This document shows positions 6,896 through 16,657 of a DNA stretch of 64,000 nucleotides, one piece after another. A program made the position numbers and the translations under genes. The notes beneath the pieces were generated by a model, which did no database searches, had not been told where the DNA came from, and saw only the letters and a list, made by a program, of their open reading frames with translations. Source of the DNA: Paraconexibacter antarcticus (lineage in GTDB: Bacteria > Actinomycetota > Thermoleophilia > Solirubrobacterales > Solirubrobacteraceae); the NCBI RefSeq assembly GCF_024220175.1, contig NZ_CP098502.1:1736001-1800000 (forward strand). The letters are read 5' to 3'. Each line of letters begins with the position of its first letter. Position 1 is the stretch's first letter.

Positions 6896-8674
6896 ATGCG
6901 CAAACTGCTCCTCGTCTCTGCCATGTTCGTGATCGGGGTGCTCCTCGCCGCGATCCCCGACTCCGGGCGTGCCGCGCCCCCGTCGACCGTGCTCCAGGAC
7001 GACGCGATCTTCCTCCACCGCGACCCCGCGGCGATCCAGGACGCACTGCGCCGCGCCGCGTCGATCGGGATCGACCGGATCCGGCTCACCGCCGGCTGGT
7101 CGGTCATCGCGCCCGACGCCCTCGATCAGCAGCCCCCTGCGGGTTTCGACGGCAGCGACCCCGACGCCTATCCCGCTCACGCCTGGGACAACCTCGACCG
7201 CGCGGTGACGCTCGTGGCCGCCGCCGGGCTGAAGCCGATGATCGACATCGGCTTCTGGGCGCCCCGCTGGGCCACCGCGTCGCAGGACGATCCGCTCGCG
7301 CGCTTCCGCACGGACATCGATCCGGGCCAGTTCGCCGCCTTCGCCGCCGCCGTCGCCCGCCGGTACCGCGGCGACTACGTGCCGCGTGCCGACCAGGTCG
7401 TCCCCCCGCCGGCCGGCGCCGCCGCTCCCGACCTGCTCGGCGCCCTCCTGGGCCATCGGCGTGTGAGCGCGCCCGCCGCGGCGCCGCCCGCTGCCGACCC
7501 GCTGCCGCGCGTCGACCTGTACACCCTCTGGAATGAGCCCAACCACCCCGGCTTCGTCCTGCCGCAGTGGCGGGAGCGCGACGGAACCCTGCAGCCGGAT
7601 TCGCCGATCCGTTACCGGGCGATGGTCGCCGCCGCCTACCCGGCCGTGAAGGCGGTCTCCCCGGGCACGACCGTGCTCATCGGCGGCACGTCGTCCATGG
7701 GCTCCTCCGTGCCGGGCCGATCCGGCGTGCCGCCGCTGCGCTTCCTCCGCGAGCTCGCCTGCGTGGACGCGCAGCTGCAGCCCATCACCACCGGGGCCTG
7801 CGCCGACTTCAAACCCGTCCCGAGCGACGGGTGGGCCCACCACCCCTACTCGCTCCACACCGACCCCGACCGCGCTCCCCGCGACCCCGACCTGCTCCCG
7901 GTCGCGCGCACCGCCGCCCTGCACGACACCCTCGTCGCGCTCGTGCAGCGTGGGCGCCTCGTCGGCAGCCACGCGTCCGACCTCTACCTCACCGAGTACG
8001 GGTACGAGACGAAGACCCCCGACCCGGAAGGCTTCGCATCGCTGGCCGACCAGGCGCGCCTGCTCGCCTGGGCGGAGTTCCTCGGGACGTCGACCCCCGG
8101 CGTGAAGATGTGGCCCCAGTTCCTGCTCGAGGATCGGCCCGCCGGCCCGGCCGGCCCGAGGATGCGCGCCTTCGGTGACTGGCAGACGGGCCTCTGGTTC
8201 GCCGACGGCACCCCGAAGCCCGCCGCGACCGCGTTCCGGACACCGACGTTCGCCCAGTGCGCGAGGCGCGGGAAGACCCCGTTCACGCGGGTGTGGGCGC
8301 GGCTGCGGGGCGCGCAGGCGGGGACTACGGCCACGGTGCAGGTGCAGTCCGGGGCGGGCTGGGCCACCGTCCCGAGCGCGGCCACCATGGCGATGCCACC
8401 GAGCGCGACCGGGCCCGTCCCCATCGGCGACGACGACGCGCTGCTGCGCTGGTTGCCCGGCACCCCCGCCGCGACCCGCGTCGTCTGGCACACGCCCGCC
8501 GGCGTCGATGTCGACGGGCCCGACGTCCCGGTGCAGCCGTGCCCGGCGGCGTCGATCCCGGCCGCGCGACCGCATCGGACCCCGGGTCGCGGTCGCCGGC
8601 CCGCGACCACACGTCGCAAGCACGGCCGGGCGTCCGCGCGAGCGGACCGCACGCGGCGCCGCCACCGCCGATGA
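6896..8674 (+). CDS. Secreted glycoside hydrolase, clan GH-A (GH39/GH5-like)
   Basis: A 592-residue exported protein with a signal peptide (RKLLLVSAMFVIGVLLAAI). The TIM-barrel core shows DRIRLTAGWSVIAP, then GLKPMIDIGFWAP, then the acid/base Glu in LYTLWNEPNH (Glu214) and the nucleophile candidate in LYLTEYGYE (Glu367). This pair of Glu on strands 4 and 7 is characteristic of clan GH-A. An extra beta-type domain follows at about residues 455-555. The last 40 residues are strongly basic (Arg/Lys/His), perhaps for wall binding. Substrate cannot be read from sequence; secreted members act on plant or microbial polysaccharides. Confidence 0.82.
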   Translation: MRKLLLVSAMFVIGVLLAAIPDSGRAAPPSTVLQDDAIFLHRDPAAIQDALRRAASIGIDRIRLTAGWSVIAPDALDQQPPAGFDGSDPDAYPAHAWDNLDRAVTLVAAAGLKPMIDIGFWAPRWATASQDDPLARFRTDIDPGQFAAFAAAVARRYRGDYVPRADQVVPPPAGAAAPDLLGALLGHRRVSAPAAAPPAADPLPRVDLYTLWNEPNHPGFVLPQWRERDGTLQPDSPIRYRAMVAAAYPAVKAVSPGTTVLIGGTSSMGSSVPGRSGVPPLRFLRELACVDAQLQPITTGACADFKPVPSDGWAHHPYSLHTDPDRAPRDPDLLPVARTAALHDTLVALVQRGRLVGSHASDLYLTEYGYETKTPDPEGFASLADQARLLAWAEFLGTSTPGVKMWPQFLLEDRPAGPAGPRMRAFGDWQTGLWFADGTPKPAATAFRTPTFAQCARRGKTPFTRVWARLRGAQAGTTATVQVQSGAGWATVPSAATMAMPPSATGPVPIGDDDALLRWLPGTPAATRVVWHTPAGVDVDGPDVPVQPCPAASIPAARPHRTPGRGRRPATTRRKHGRASARADRTRRRHRR

Positions 8675-8693
8675 CCAGGCGCGCGGGTGCGCC

Positions 8694-9221
8694 TCAGGCC
8701 GCCTGCAAGACCGCGTGGAGGGCGCGCACCACCGCCGACAGCTGGTCGCTGGCGACGTCAAGCGCCTCGCTCACCGCCTGCAGCGCCGACGTGTCGGCCG
8801 CGGAGCCGGGGGCGACCATCGACAGCTGCAGGCGCGCGCTCGTCAGCGACTGCACGAGCCCGTCGTGCAGGCGGACGGCCAGACCGCAGGCCATCGCGTA
8901 CAGCAGCGCTCCCTCGGCGCTGCCGACCACGGCGTCCGCGCCCGCCTCCCGCAGCTCTGCGTCTAGCTCGGGCGATCCGGCGTCGACCACCGCGACGACG
9001 GACGCCGACGGCGCCTTCGCCACTGCGGCGAGCGCGGCCAGCGGGTCCGCCTGGGTCGTCAGGTCCACCACGAGCACCGCGCACCCGCGCAGCGCCTCGG
9101 GACGGTCGCTCACGACGATCGTCTGCGACGAGGCTCCCGACATCGCCATCCAGTGCTCCGCGGCAGCCGTCCCGAAGACCAGGACGCCCACCGGCGAACG
9201 AGCCACGAATCGAGAGAACAT
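8694..9221 (-). CDS. Receiver-like plus DHp-only protein, possible phosphorelay component
   Basis: About 175 residues from the ATG at 9221 (AGGTG just before it). The first ~110 residues look like a degenerate Rossmann/receiver fold (CAVLVVDLTT, ASVVAVVDAGS, AGADAVVGSAEG). The rest resembles the two-helix dimerisation/phosphoacceptor region of NarL-type kinases: CGLAVRLHDGLVQSLTSARL, where His-Asp is the phosphorylation box, then a second long helix. No ATPase domain follows. It lies 109 bp downstream of a hybrid kinase that ends in a receiver domain, so a role as phosphotransfer protein is plausible. Function is inferred from layout only. Confidence 0.6.
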   Translation of the reverse strand: MFSRFVARSPVGVLVFGTAAAEHWMAMSGASSQTIVVSDRPEALRGCAVLVVDLTTQADPLAALAAVAKAPSASVVAVVDAGSPELDAELREAGADAVVGSAEGALLYAMACGLAVRLHDGLVQSLTSARLQLSMVAPGSAADTSALQAVSEALDVASDQLSAVVRALHAVLQAA

Positions 9222-9330
9222 CACCTCATGATGTCCTCCGCTGCCCGGGCTCACACCTCGCTCCGGGGACCGCGTGGCCGGCGTCTTGGGAACCGTCGTC
9301 GCCCGGCCCCCGCCGGTCGTGGCCGGCGGC

Positions 9331-11223
9331 TCACGAAGGCACGCCGGCATCCCGCGGCGCGCAGTCGGCCCCGTGCCGCGAGACGAGCAGCTGCTGGACG
9401 GCGCCGGAGAACTCCGTGAGGTTGAACGGCTTGGGAAGCAGCGTCGGACGCGGTTCGACGCCGGCGAGCCCTCCGGCCGCGTTGTAGCCGGAGATGCAGA
9501 GGATCGGGACCTGTGGCTGCGTCTCGCGGACGAGGTCCAGCAGGCCGCGTGCGGTCCCCGTCCCGAGGTTCAGATCGCTGATCACGAGGGCGTACGGGCC
9601 ATCGGCCACGAGGGTCGCCGGCGGCTCGGTGCCGTCCCCCTCGCGCACGCGACAGCCCGATTCGCGGAGCGACAGCCCGAGCAGCAGCCGGATCGACGGG
9701 TCATCCTCGACGAGCAGGACCGACGGCGTCGCATCGGCCTTCGGGCCCATCGCGCCGGCAACCTCCGGCGCGGTCGGCGGCGCCGGCGCCTCGGCGGGCA
9801 GGATCACGGCAACCGCCGTCCCCTCACCGACCACGCTCTCGAGCTCCAGCCGTCCCCCGTACTGCTCGGTCAGCAGATGCGCGGTCGACAGCCCCAGCCC
9901 GGTGCCCTTTCCGCGCGGCTTCGTCGTGAAGAAGGGCTCACGCGCACGCTCGAGCGTCAGCGGGTCCATCCCGCACCCGTCGTCGCAGACGCTGATACGC
10001 ACGTTCGTGCCCTCGACGTCGAGCCGGACGCTGATGGTGCCCCCCTGCGGCAGCGCGTCGCGGGCGTTCGCGACGAGGTTGAGGATGAGCTGCTCGAGGT
10101 GCGCGCGGTCGACGCAGATGACCCGGTGCTGCGCCGGGAGCTGGACCTCGATGAGCACCTCCGGCCCCGCCAGCCGCTGCATGAGGGGTACGAGGTCCCG
10201 CAGGACGAGCGACGCATCGAGCGTCTCGAGGTTGCGGCCGCCGCTCCGGCTGACGGCCAGCAGCTGCCCGGTCAGCGCGCGGGCACGGGTGGTCGCCATT
10301 TCGATCTCGTGGAGGTACCCGCGCCGCGCATCGTCGCCCGCGGCGGCCTGCTGGGCCAGGCTCGTGGAGCCGGCGATGATCGTCAGGAGGTTGTTGAAGT
10401 CGTGGGTGAGGCTTCCCGCCACGCGCCCCACGGCATCCATCCCGCTGGCGTGGACGAGCTGCTCCTGAAGCAGGCGGCGACGGGTCACGTCGCGTAGCGT
10501 CCAGACGAAGTACCCGGCCTCGCCGTTTAGGTCCCGATGGGGCGACAAGGTCACCTCCATCCACAATCCCGCGCCGCTCTGGTGACGGACGTGGACGTCG
10601 AGGGCGACCGAGGCCTCGCGCTCCAGCGCCTGTCCGATCGCGTCCAGCGCGCGGCGGTCGGTGTCCGCATGCACCAGGCGCAGGATGCTTCGGCCCAGGA
10701 GCGACTGGGCCGACCATCCCGTCACGCGCTCGAGGGCGCCGTTGGCGTAGACGACGACGGGCGCACGCTCGCCGCCGCCGCCCCACGAGGACGTCACCAG
10801 GATGATCTCGCCCGCCGCTTCGACGGCCGCCTCCAGCAGGCGCCGCCGATCATCACCAAGGTGCCGCTCGGTCACGTCGCGCGCCCAGACGAGCGTGATG
10901 CGCTCGCCGCTGAGCTCGCCCAGCGGGATCTCCGCCACCTCGACCCACGTCCGTGCGCCGTGACGATCCCGATACCGCCGGATCGCCCCGCCGGCGTCCG
11001 GGGACCCGGGCCCCACCGACGACGAGCGCGTCGGGCCCTCGCTGCCGAGGAACAACGGCACCGCCGGCGTCGGGACGACCCCGTAGACCTCCAGCGCCGA
11101 CGGGTTCACGGCGACCACGCGGCGTTCGCGGTCGGCGATCACCCACGCCGGATGCGGATGCGCGTCGAACAGGCGCCGGAAGATCCCCGACGCGTCAAGT
11201 TCCACGGGCGTGGTCAGCCACAT
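9331..11223 (-). CDS. Hybrid sensor histidine kinase (PAS-PAS-HisKA-HATPase-REC)
   Basis: A 630-residue soluble kinase. The first PAS domain covers about residues 10-120 (DAHPHPAWVIADRERRVVAV) and the second 125-255 (ending WTLRDVTRRR). The phosphoacceptor is His274 in GSLTHDFNNLLTII, the variant typical of NtrB-like hybrid kinases. HATPase boxes follow: LILNLVANARDAL, CDDGCGMD, GKGTGLGLSTAH. A C-terminal receiver (SVLLVEDDPS, phospho-Asp in VISDLNLG, Lys in LPKPF) occupies about 505-620. No membrane segment is seen, so the signal is probably cytoplasmic. The ATG overlaps the stop of the upstream regulator by one base. Confidence 0.93.
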   Translation of the reverse strand: MWLTTPVELDASGIFRRLFDAHPHPAWVIADRERRVVAVNPSALEVYGVVPTPAVPLFLGSEGPTRSSSVGPGSPDAGGAIRRYRDRHGARTWVEVAEIPLGELSGERITLVWARDVTERHLGDDRRRLLEAAVEAAGEIILVTSSWGGGGERAPVVVYANGALERVTGWSAQSLLGRSILRLVHADTDRRALDAIGQALEREASVALDVHVRHQSGAGLWMEVTLSPHRDLNGEAGYFVWTLRDVTRRRLLQEQLVHASGMDAVGRVAGSLTHDFNNLLTIIAGSTSLAQQAAAGDDARRGYLHEIEMATTRARALTGQLLAVSRSGGRNLETLDASLVLRDLVPLMQRLAGPEVLIEVQLPAQHRVICVDRAHLEQLILNLVANARDALPQGGTISVRLDVEGTNVRISVCDDGCGMDPLTLERAREPFFTTKPRGKGTGLGLSTAHLLTEQYGGRLELESVVGEGTAVAVILPAEAPAPPTAPEVAGAMGPKADATPSVLLVEDDPSIRLLLGLSLRESGCRVREGDGTEPPATLVADGPYALVISDLNLGTGTARGLLDLVRETQPQVPILCISGYNAAGGLAGVEPRPTLLPKPFNLTEFSGAVQQLLVSRHGADCAPRDAGVPS

Positions 11224-11867
11224 CAGCTGATGAGGTCTCGCCGCAGCGCTTGGGCGACCGCATGGGTGCGGTTGCCCACCCCGAGCTTCGACATCGCGTT
11301 CTCGGCGTAGGACCGGATCGTCGCCGGGCTCAGGTGCAGGTGCAGCGCGGCCTCGCCGGTCGTGCTGCCCTGACTCAGGAGCTGCAGCACCTCGCGCTCG
11401 CGGAACGACAGCACCGCTCGGCGCTCCTGGCTGCGGCGGAGCAGCTTCGGAGCGAGGACCGCGTCGATGTAGTGGCCCCCGTCGTTCACGAGGCGAACCG
11501 CCTGCACGATCACCTGCGGAGGGCCCGATTTGAGCACGTATCCGAGGGCCCCCGCCTCGAGCGCGGCCTCGACGAGGTCTGCCTTGTCATGGGCCGAGTA
11601 GAGCAGGACCTTCGTCGCGGAACCGCGCAGCGTCTCGCAGAGGTCGATCCCCGACCCGTCGGGCATCTGCATGTCGACGACGAGCACCTGCGGCTTGCGG
11701 GACTCCGTCAGACGCCGTGCCTGGGCAAGAGTGGACGCGCGACCGGTGACCCGGATGTCGTCCTCGGCTTCGAGCAGCTGCACCAGTCCGCGCTGCAGCA
11801 TCTCGTGATCGTCCGCGACGACGCAATCGATCGTCGCGAGGCCGTTCGGTGCCTGAGTCTTCGTCAT
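11223..11867 (-). CDS. NarL/LuxR-type response regulator
   Basis: A receiver domain (CVVADDHEMLQRGL, phospho-Asp in VLVVDMQMPDGSG, Lys in YVLKSG) is joined to a LuxR-type helix-turn-helix (LSFREREVLQLLSQG, then LHLSPATIRSYAENAMSKLG). I prefer the ATG at 11867 (MTKTQAP) over the frame's earlier start at 11960, because the receiver begins 14 residues later as usual. It is the first gene of a three-gene set: the stop overlaps the hybrid kinase start (TGATG) and the DHp-only protein follows. An AT-rich region upstream probably carries the promoter. Confidence 0.92.
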   Translation of the reverse strand: MTKTQAPNGLATIDCVVADDHEMLQRGLVQLLEAEDDIRVTGRASTLAQARRLTESRKPQVLVVDMQMPDGSGIDLCETLRGSATKVLLYSAHDKADLVEAALEAGALGYVLKSGPPQVIVQAVRLVNDGGHYIDAVLAPKLLRRSQERRAVLSFREREVLQLLSQGSTTGEAALHLHLSPATIRSYAENAMSKLGVGNRTHAVAQALRRDLIS

Positions 11868-12120
11868 GGCCGCATGCCCCCGGCCTGCGAACGCCTCGTC
11901 CGCCGCAGATGTCGGCCCGATCGCGCGCCCGCTGCGTGCCGCGTGCGGCACGTGCACCAATAAGTGATGGCTTTTCCCTCACCCTGAGCCAACAGCAGCA
12001 TCGAGCCTTGCACGAAAGTTCTCCTAGCGAATCCAACGGATATGACTTGCATTTCGAGTTTCTTCCTTTCCGAGTCAACTCCGTTCTGTGCAGCTTTTTT
12101 GTTCATGTTTCGCGTGAAAT
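11868..12120 (-). promoter_or_regulatory. AT-rich upstream region of the regulator/hybrid-kinase set
   Basis: This 253-bp stretch is noticeably less GC-rich than its surroundings, with runs such as CTTTCCGAG and a six-T run near 12095. It lies directly upstream of the regulator gene. I see no gene in it and no clear -35/-10 pair that I would defend, but it is the only place for the promoter of this gene set. Confidence 0.4.
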
Positions 12121-12139
12121 CCGCCCCCCGGAGGGGCGG
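12121..12139 (-). terminator. Hairpin downstream of the RTX-like gene
   Basis: A perfect 7-bp stem, CCGCCCC/GGGGCGG, with a 5-base loop lies about 53 bp after the stop of the minus-strand RTX-like gene. On the minus strand ATTTC follows. It fits a GC-rich terminator that separates this gene from the regulator set. Confidence 0.45.
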
Positions 12140-12191
12140 GCGTCTGGATCTGAACGACCGAAATCCCGAAGTCCGCCACACCGTCGACCGG

Positions 12192-12860
12192 TCATCGCGT
12201 GCCTGGGACCAGCTCGGTGCCGGCCGGACGGAAGCTCGTGCGGCGGCAGCCGTGCAGCGCGTAGAGCCTGCTCGACCGATGGCTCAGGTAGACGATCGTC
12301 GTCGGCGATTCGCAGAAGATCTCCCCCTGGCCGAAGTGCGCATGCACCACGTCGCTCCCGCCGCCGGTGTGGACCACGTTCGTCCCGTGGCTCGTGTAGA
12401 TGAAGTCCGGCCCGGGCCCGCCGTACAGCGCGTCCGTTTGCGAGGACGGCTGGCCGCTCGGCTTGAAGTCACCCCAGATCACGTCACCCCATGGCCCCGC
12501 GTGGATCGTGTCGTCCTCGTCGCCGCCAAGCAGTTCATTGTGCACAGGCGCAGAGCCCACGACCGGCGCGAGCAGGCAGAGGTCAGCATGCACTAGATGA
12601 GCGAGGCAGGCTCCAGCCTGGATAAAGCACCCCTGGAACTGATGCTCCCCGTCGCACCGATAGCTTGGGTCGGTGCCGTCGAACGGGTCCTGGCCCGGCC
12701 TTGCGTCCAGCGGTCGTGTCTGGTCGTGCTTGTTCATCAGCAGCATGCCGGAGATGTTCGGCCAACCCTTGTGACTCGCCCTCCGAAGAGCCGACGCGGG
12801 TGAAGCCGCGGTGAGTAGCAGGATGGAGAGGGCGGCGATGCCGGCGGTTCGACGAAACAT
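12192..12860 (-). CDS. Secreted RTX-like (calcium-binding hemolysin-type) protein
   Basis: A 222-residue protein from the ATG at 12860, chosen because GGGAGG lies just upstream and a signal peptide follows (FRRTAGIAALSILLLTAASPASA). The central part has degenerate nonapeptide repeats of the GGxGxD type: LLGGDEDDTIHAG, ALYGGPGPDFIYT and HTGGGSDVVHAHFGQGE. These form calcium-bound beta rolls in RTX proteins. Several Cys (CDGEHQFQGCF, CLAHLVHADLC, FCESP, HGCR) suggest disulphides outside the cell. No enzymatic domain is visible. Its role is unknown; related short RTX-like proteins are common in soil actinobacteria. Confidence 0.7.
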   Translation of the reverse strand: MFRRTAGIAALSILLLTAASPASALRRASHKGWPNISGMLLMNKHDQTRPLDARPGQDPFDGTDPSYRCDGEHQFQGCFIQAGACLAHLVHADLCLLAPVVGSAPVHNELLGGDEDDTIHAGPWGDVIWGDFKPSGQPSSQTDALYGGPGPDFIYTSHGTNVVHTGGGSDVVHAHFGQGEIFCESPTTIVYLSHRSSRLYALHGCRRTSFRPAGTELVPGTR

Positions 12861-13080
12861 GCCTCCCTTCTCGGCGTGACTGCTCGAACCGACTGCGGAG
12901 CTGCGCCGGATATGGATTTTCGAGGGACTTAGCTGTGCAAGTCCAACGACCGCGCCCTCGTCTCCCGGGCCGCGTCTCAGCGCTCGCGGCCCAACGGAGA
13001 TCGACCCGAAACCGAGTCCCGCGCCGCAAGCCGACACCCTCAGCCATGAGGCGTTCTGGCTGCCTTAGACCTCCAGACGA

Positions 13081-13230
13081 CGCTCCGGCCGCACCCGCAA
13101 AGGTCCGAAGTGGCTCGGCATCGCGCTGCACGAAGCCGCGCTCGTCGCAACCCGCGGCAAGGGCACCTACCTCCACGGGCTCTACAGGCGCGTGCGGCCC
13201 GGCCTGGGTCACAGCCGCGCCCTGGGCACT
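13081..13230 (+). pseudogene. C-terminal fragment of an IS110-family transposase
   Basis: Fifty in-frame codons starting RSGRTRKGPKWLGIALHEAA and ending GLGHSRALG match the conserved end of IS110-type transposases, where a Gly-x-Lys-x-Leu helix precedes a long helix ending in a GH-(K/R)-A motif. No start, no N-terminal DEDD domain and no ends are present. It is a relic unrelated in frame to the intact IS110 copy at 16.8 kb. The 220 bp to its left (12861-13080) show nothing I can support beyond the RTX gene promoter. Confidence 0.5.
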
Positions 13231-13284
13231 CGAGGGGAACGTCGTACCTCCAGCTCGACAGCACTACTCATCGTCGAGGCCGTC

Positions 13285-13640
13285 ACGTGGATGCCACTCA
13301 CCGTGAGCGTCCCGGAGGTCAGCGCCGGAGTCCTCCATCAGCCGGCCGTCAGCGGCGTGGTCCGTCTCATCCTGCTCGCCGGTGTCTTGGTCTGCCTCGC
13401 GGTCTGCCTGATCCGTACGCGCCGCGGATCGGACTGGATTGCCGGCGCGGGCTGGACGACCCTGGCGCTGCTTTGCGCTTCCACGTGGGTGCTGCCCTGG
13501 TACGCCACCTGGCTTACGCCGCTCGCTGCGCTCAGCGACAGGCGCCGCGTGCGCGCCGCCGCCGTCGTGGTCTATGTCAATCATCCGCACCGGCATCATC
13601 ACGGGCGGCCCCACACCATCCCGCTGACGTGTACACCCGA
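13285..13640 (+). pseudogene. C-terminal fragment of a membrane glycosyltransferase (GT87/GT39-like)
   Basis: The plus strand encodes two hydrophobic helices, VVRLILLAGVLVCLAVCLI and WTTLALLCASTWVLPWYATW, followed by LTPLAALSDRRRVRAAAVV. The pattern LPWYxxWLxPLAALS-(basic)-RxAA is typical of the end of polyprenyl-phosphate-dependent mannosyltransferases. The open frame runs on into sequence antisense to thiC and has no proper N-terminus. It is a gene remnant beside the IS110 fragment, and IS-mediated deletion is likely. The exact boundaries are approximate. Confidence 0.4.
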
Positions 13641-13716
13641 CGACGTTTTCAACGGGCGGACCGTCGTTGATCACCGCTCCGGTGTGCCGGTGGCACCGCT
13701 GGTCGCTTGGTTGCGG

Positions 13717-15192
<1,476 letters not shown>

Positions 15193-15344
15193 TCAGCAAG
15201 CTACTGCAGCGGACGGCAACCTTGGTCCCCTCCTCGCCCACGTGCGGCCGCCGATAGGTCGCGTCGAGTCCCGTCCCCGACGCCCGCAACGGCGCCAGTG
15301 ATCCCAGGACTCCAATGATCCACGCGTAGAGCTGACTTCGGTGA

Positions 15345-15697
15345 TGGTCAGGCGGGTAGGATCCGGGGCGCTGCGGACGGCTGGCCCGGTGGGGCTTGGG
15401 AGGGTTGTGGGTGGTGGCGATGAGGCGCCATTCGGTCTGCACCGCTGAGCGTCCTCGTCGGTAGAAGCGGTCCATCCGCCGGTTGAACCTCGTGTTGGCG
15501 AACACGGGCTCGATGAGCTGTCGTCGCTTCTGGGAGAGCTCGGTGCCGCGGACGCGTCGCGTGAACGTGTCGAGGCCGCCGTCCCATCCCGGCCGCGGCG
15601 ACTTTCGCCGGCTTGAGTCCGGCGGGGTGAGGACTGGGTGCCGTCGGCGATGAGCTTCTCCATCTAGTCCTGATGCCAATAGCCAGCGTCGGTGGGG
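15345..15697 (-). pseudogene. Degenerate IS1182-like transposase C-terminal fragment
   Basis: The minus strand reads TDAGYWHQD, a stop, then MEKLIADGTQ, a frame change, then LTPPDSSRRKSPRP through QLIEPVFANTRFNRRMDRF and RRGRSAVQTEWRLIATTHN. These are the last catalytic Asp region, the catalytic Glu region and the C-terminal signature of a transposase related to the intact IS1182 copy at 1.9-3.2 kb. It is too divergent to be a copy of that element. At least one stop and one frameshift are present and the N-terminal two thirds are gone. Confidence 0.7.
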
Positions 15698-15715
15698 GGT
15701 GCCGGAGAGGGGTAC

Positions 15716-16411
15716 CTACTTGGCCAGATTGGAGATCAGGTTGATCGACGCGGCGATGATGACCGCACCGAGCGGGTAGGACACCCACGCTTGGCGTAGC
15801 GCGATCCGGCGAATCTCTTTGTCGCCCAAGTCCGTGTCCGAGACCTGAAAGGTCATCCCGATGGTGAAGGACAGGTAGGCGAAGTCGCTGTACTGCGGCG
15901 AGCCTGACTCGTTGAAATCGATGCCGCCCTCAGGAGCGGCGTAATACGCCCGCGCGTACTTCAGCGTGAACACCGTGTGCACGAGCGTCCACGAGACGAA
16001 GATGGAACCGACCGCCAGCGCCGCTTGCAGAAAGCGCTGACTTCCCGGCGCGTGTGACGCCCCGAAGAGCACTTCCCCGACCGCGATCAGGCTGGCGACG
16101 GCCGCTCCGAGCAACACCAGGTCGGCCGTCGGCCGGCCGGGGTTCTCGCGCTGCGAATGGTTTGCCGTGGCCGCCGGGCCCATCGGCCACACGACCCACC
16201 ACGTCCACACGCAGAACACCAGCGCGGCGGCGTCCCACCCCATCAGCGCAAAGGCTCGACTGGCCCCGAGCGCGGCCGCACCCGCACCGACGGCCGTCCC
16301 GGCCCCCGCACCCACGAGCATCTTCACGCGAGCCGTCGACCCGAGCCCTCGGCCGGCACGGTGATCTGCCTTGGGCGGGTCTGGTGGGCGCACGGGCGAA
16401 GCATCCCTCAC
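15716..16411 (-). CDS. DUF1345 integral membrane protein
   Basis: The diagnostic segment SDFAYLSFTIGMTFQVSDTD, seen throughout DUF1345 (PF07077), is present near residue 180. About five hydrophobic helices are visible: LVGAGAGTAVGAGAAALGA, AAALVFCVWTWWVVWPM, DLVLLGAAVASLIAVG, QAALAVGSIFVSWTLVHTVF and YPLGAVIIAASINLI. Function of the family is unknown. The start is uncertain: GTG at 16411 gives 231 residues, while ATG at 16321 would remove 30 charged residues. It is flanked by IS debris on both sides and seems to be a lone gene. Confidence 0.85.
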   Translation of the reverse strand: MRDASPVRPPDPPKADHRAGRGLGSTARVKMLVGAGAGTAVGAGAAALGASRAFALMGWDAAALVFCVWTWWVVWPMGPAATANHSQRENPGRPTADLVLLGAAVASLIAVGEVLFGASHAPGSQRFLQAALAVGSIFVSWTLVHTVFTLKYARAYYAAPEGGIDFNESGSPQYSDFAYLSFTIGMTFQVSDTDLGDKEIRRIALRQAWVSYPLGAVIIAASINLISNLAK

Positions 16412-16657
16412 CGGTCACCAGACACGCGCCACCCCGACGACGTGGCGTGCAGCGGCCACCGCTCCTCACCGCGCCCGCGGCGTTGCTCGCGTTCAAGATC
16501 CATTCCGGCGACAGGATCCCGAACTGATATGGACGGCCGTTCGTCAACCTAGTAGGGTCGGCGAAGTGGCGCATTAGCGCTCGTTCGTGTCTGTGCTGTC
16601 GGCTGGGTTGGTGGCGGTCCGGCAGGCTGTGCGCGACGCGCGGTCAGACTGATATGC

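Noticed and set aside
6389-8761. A 790-residue minus-strand open frame opposite the glycoside hydrolase
   Set aside because: Low-complexity Arg/Gly/Pro/Ala sequence without motifs; the plus strand carries signal peptide and catalytic residues.
12583-13212. 209-residue minus-strand frame around the RTX gene start
   Set aside because: It has no domain and crosses the signal peptide of the RTX-like gene in another frame.
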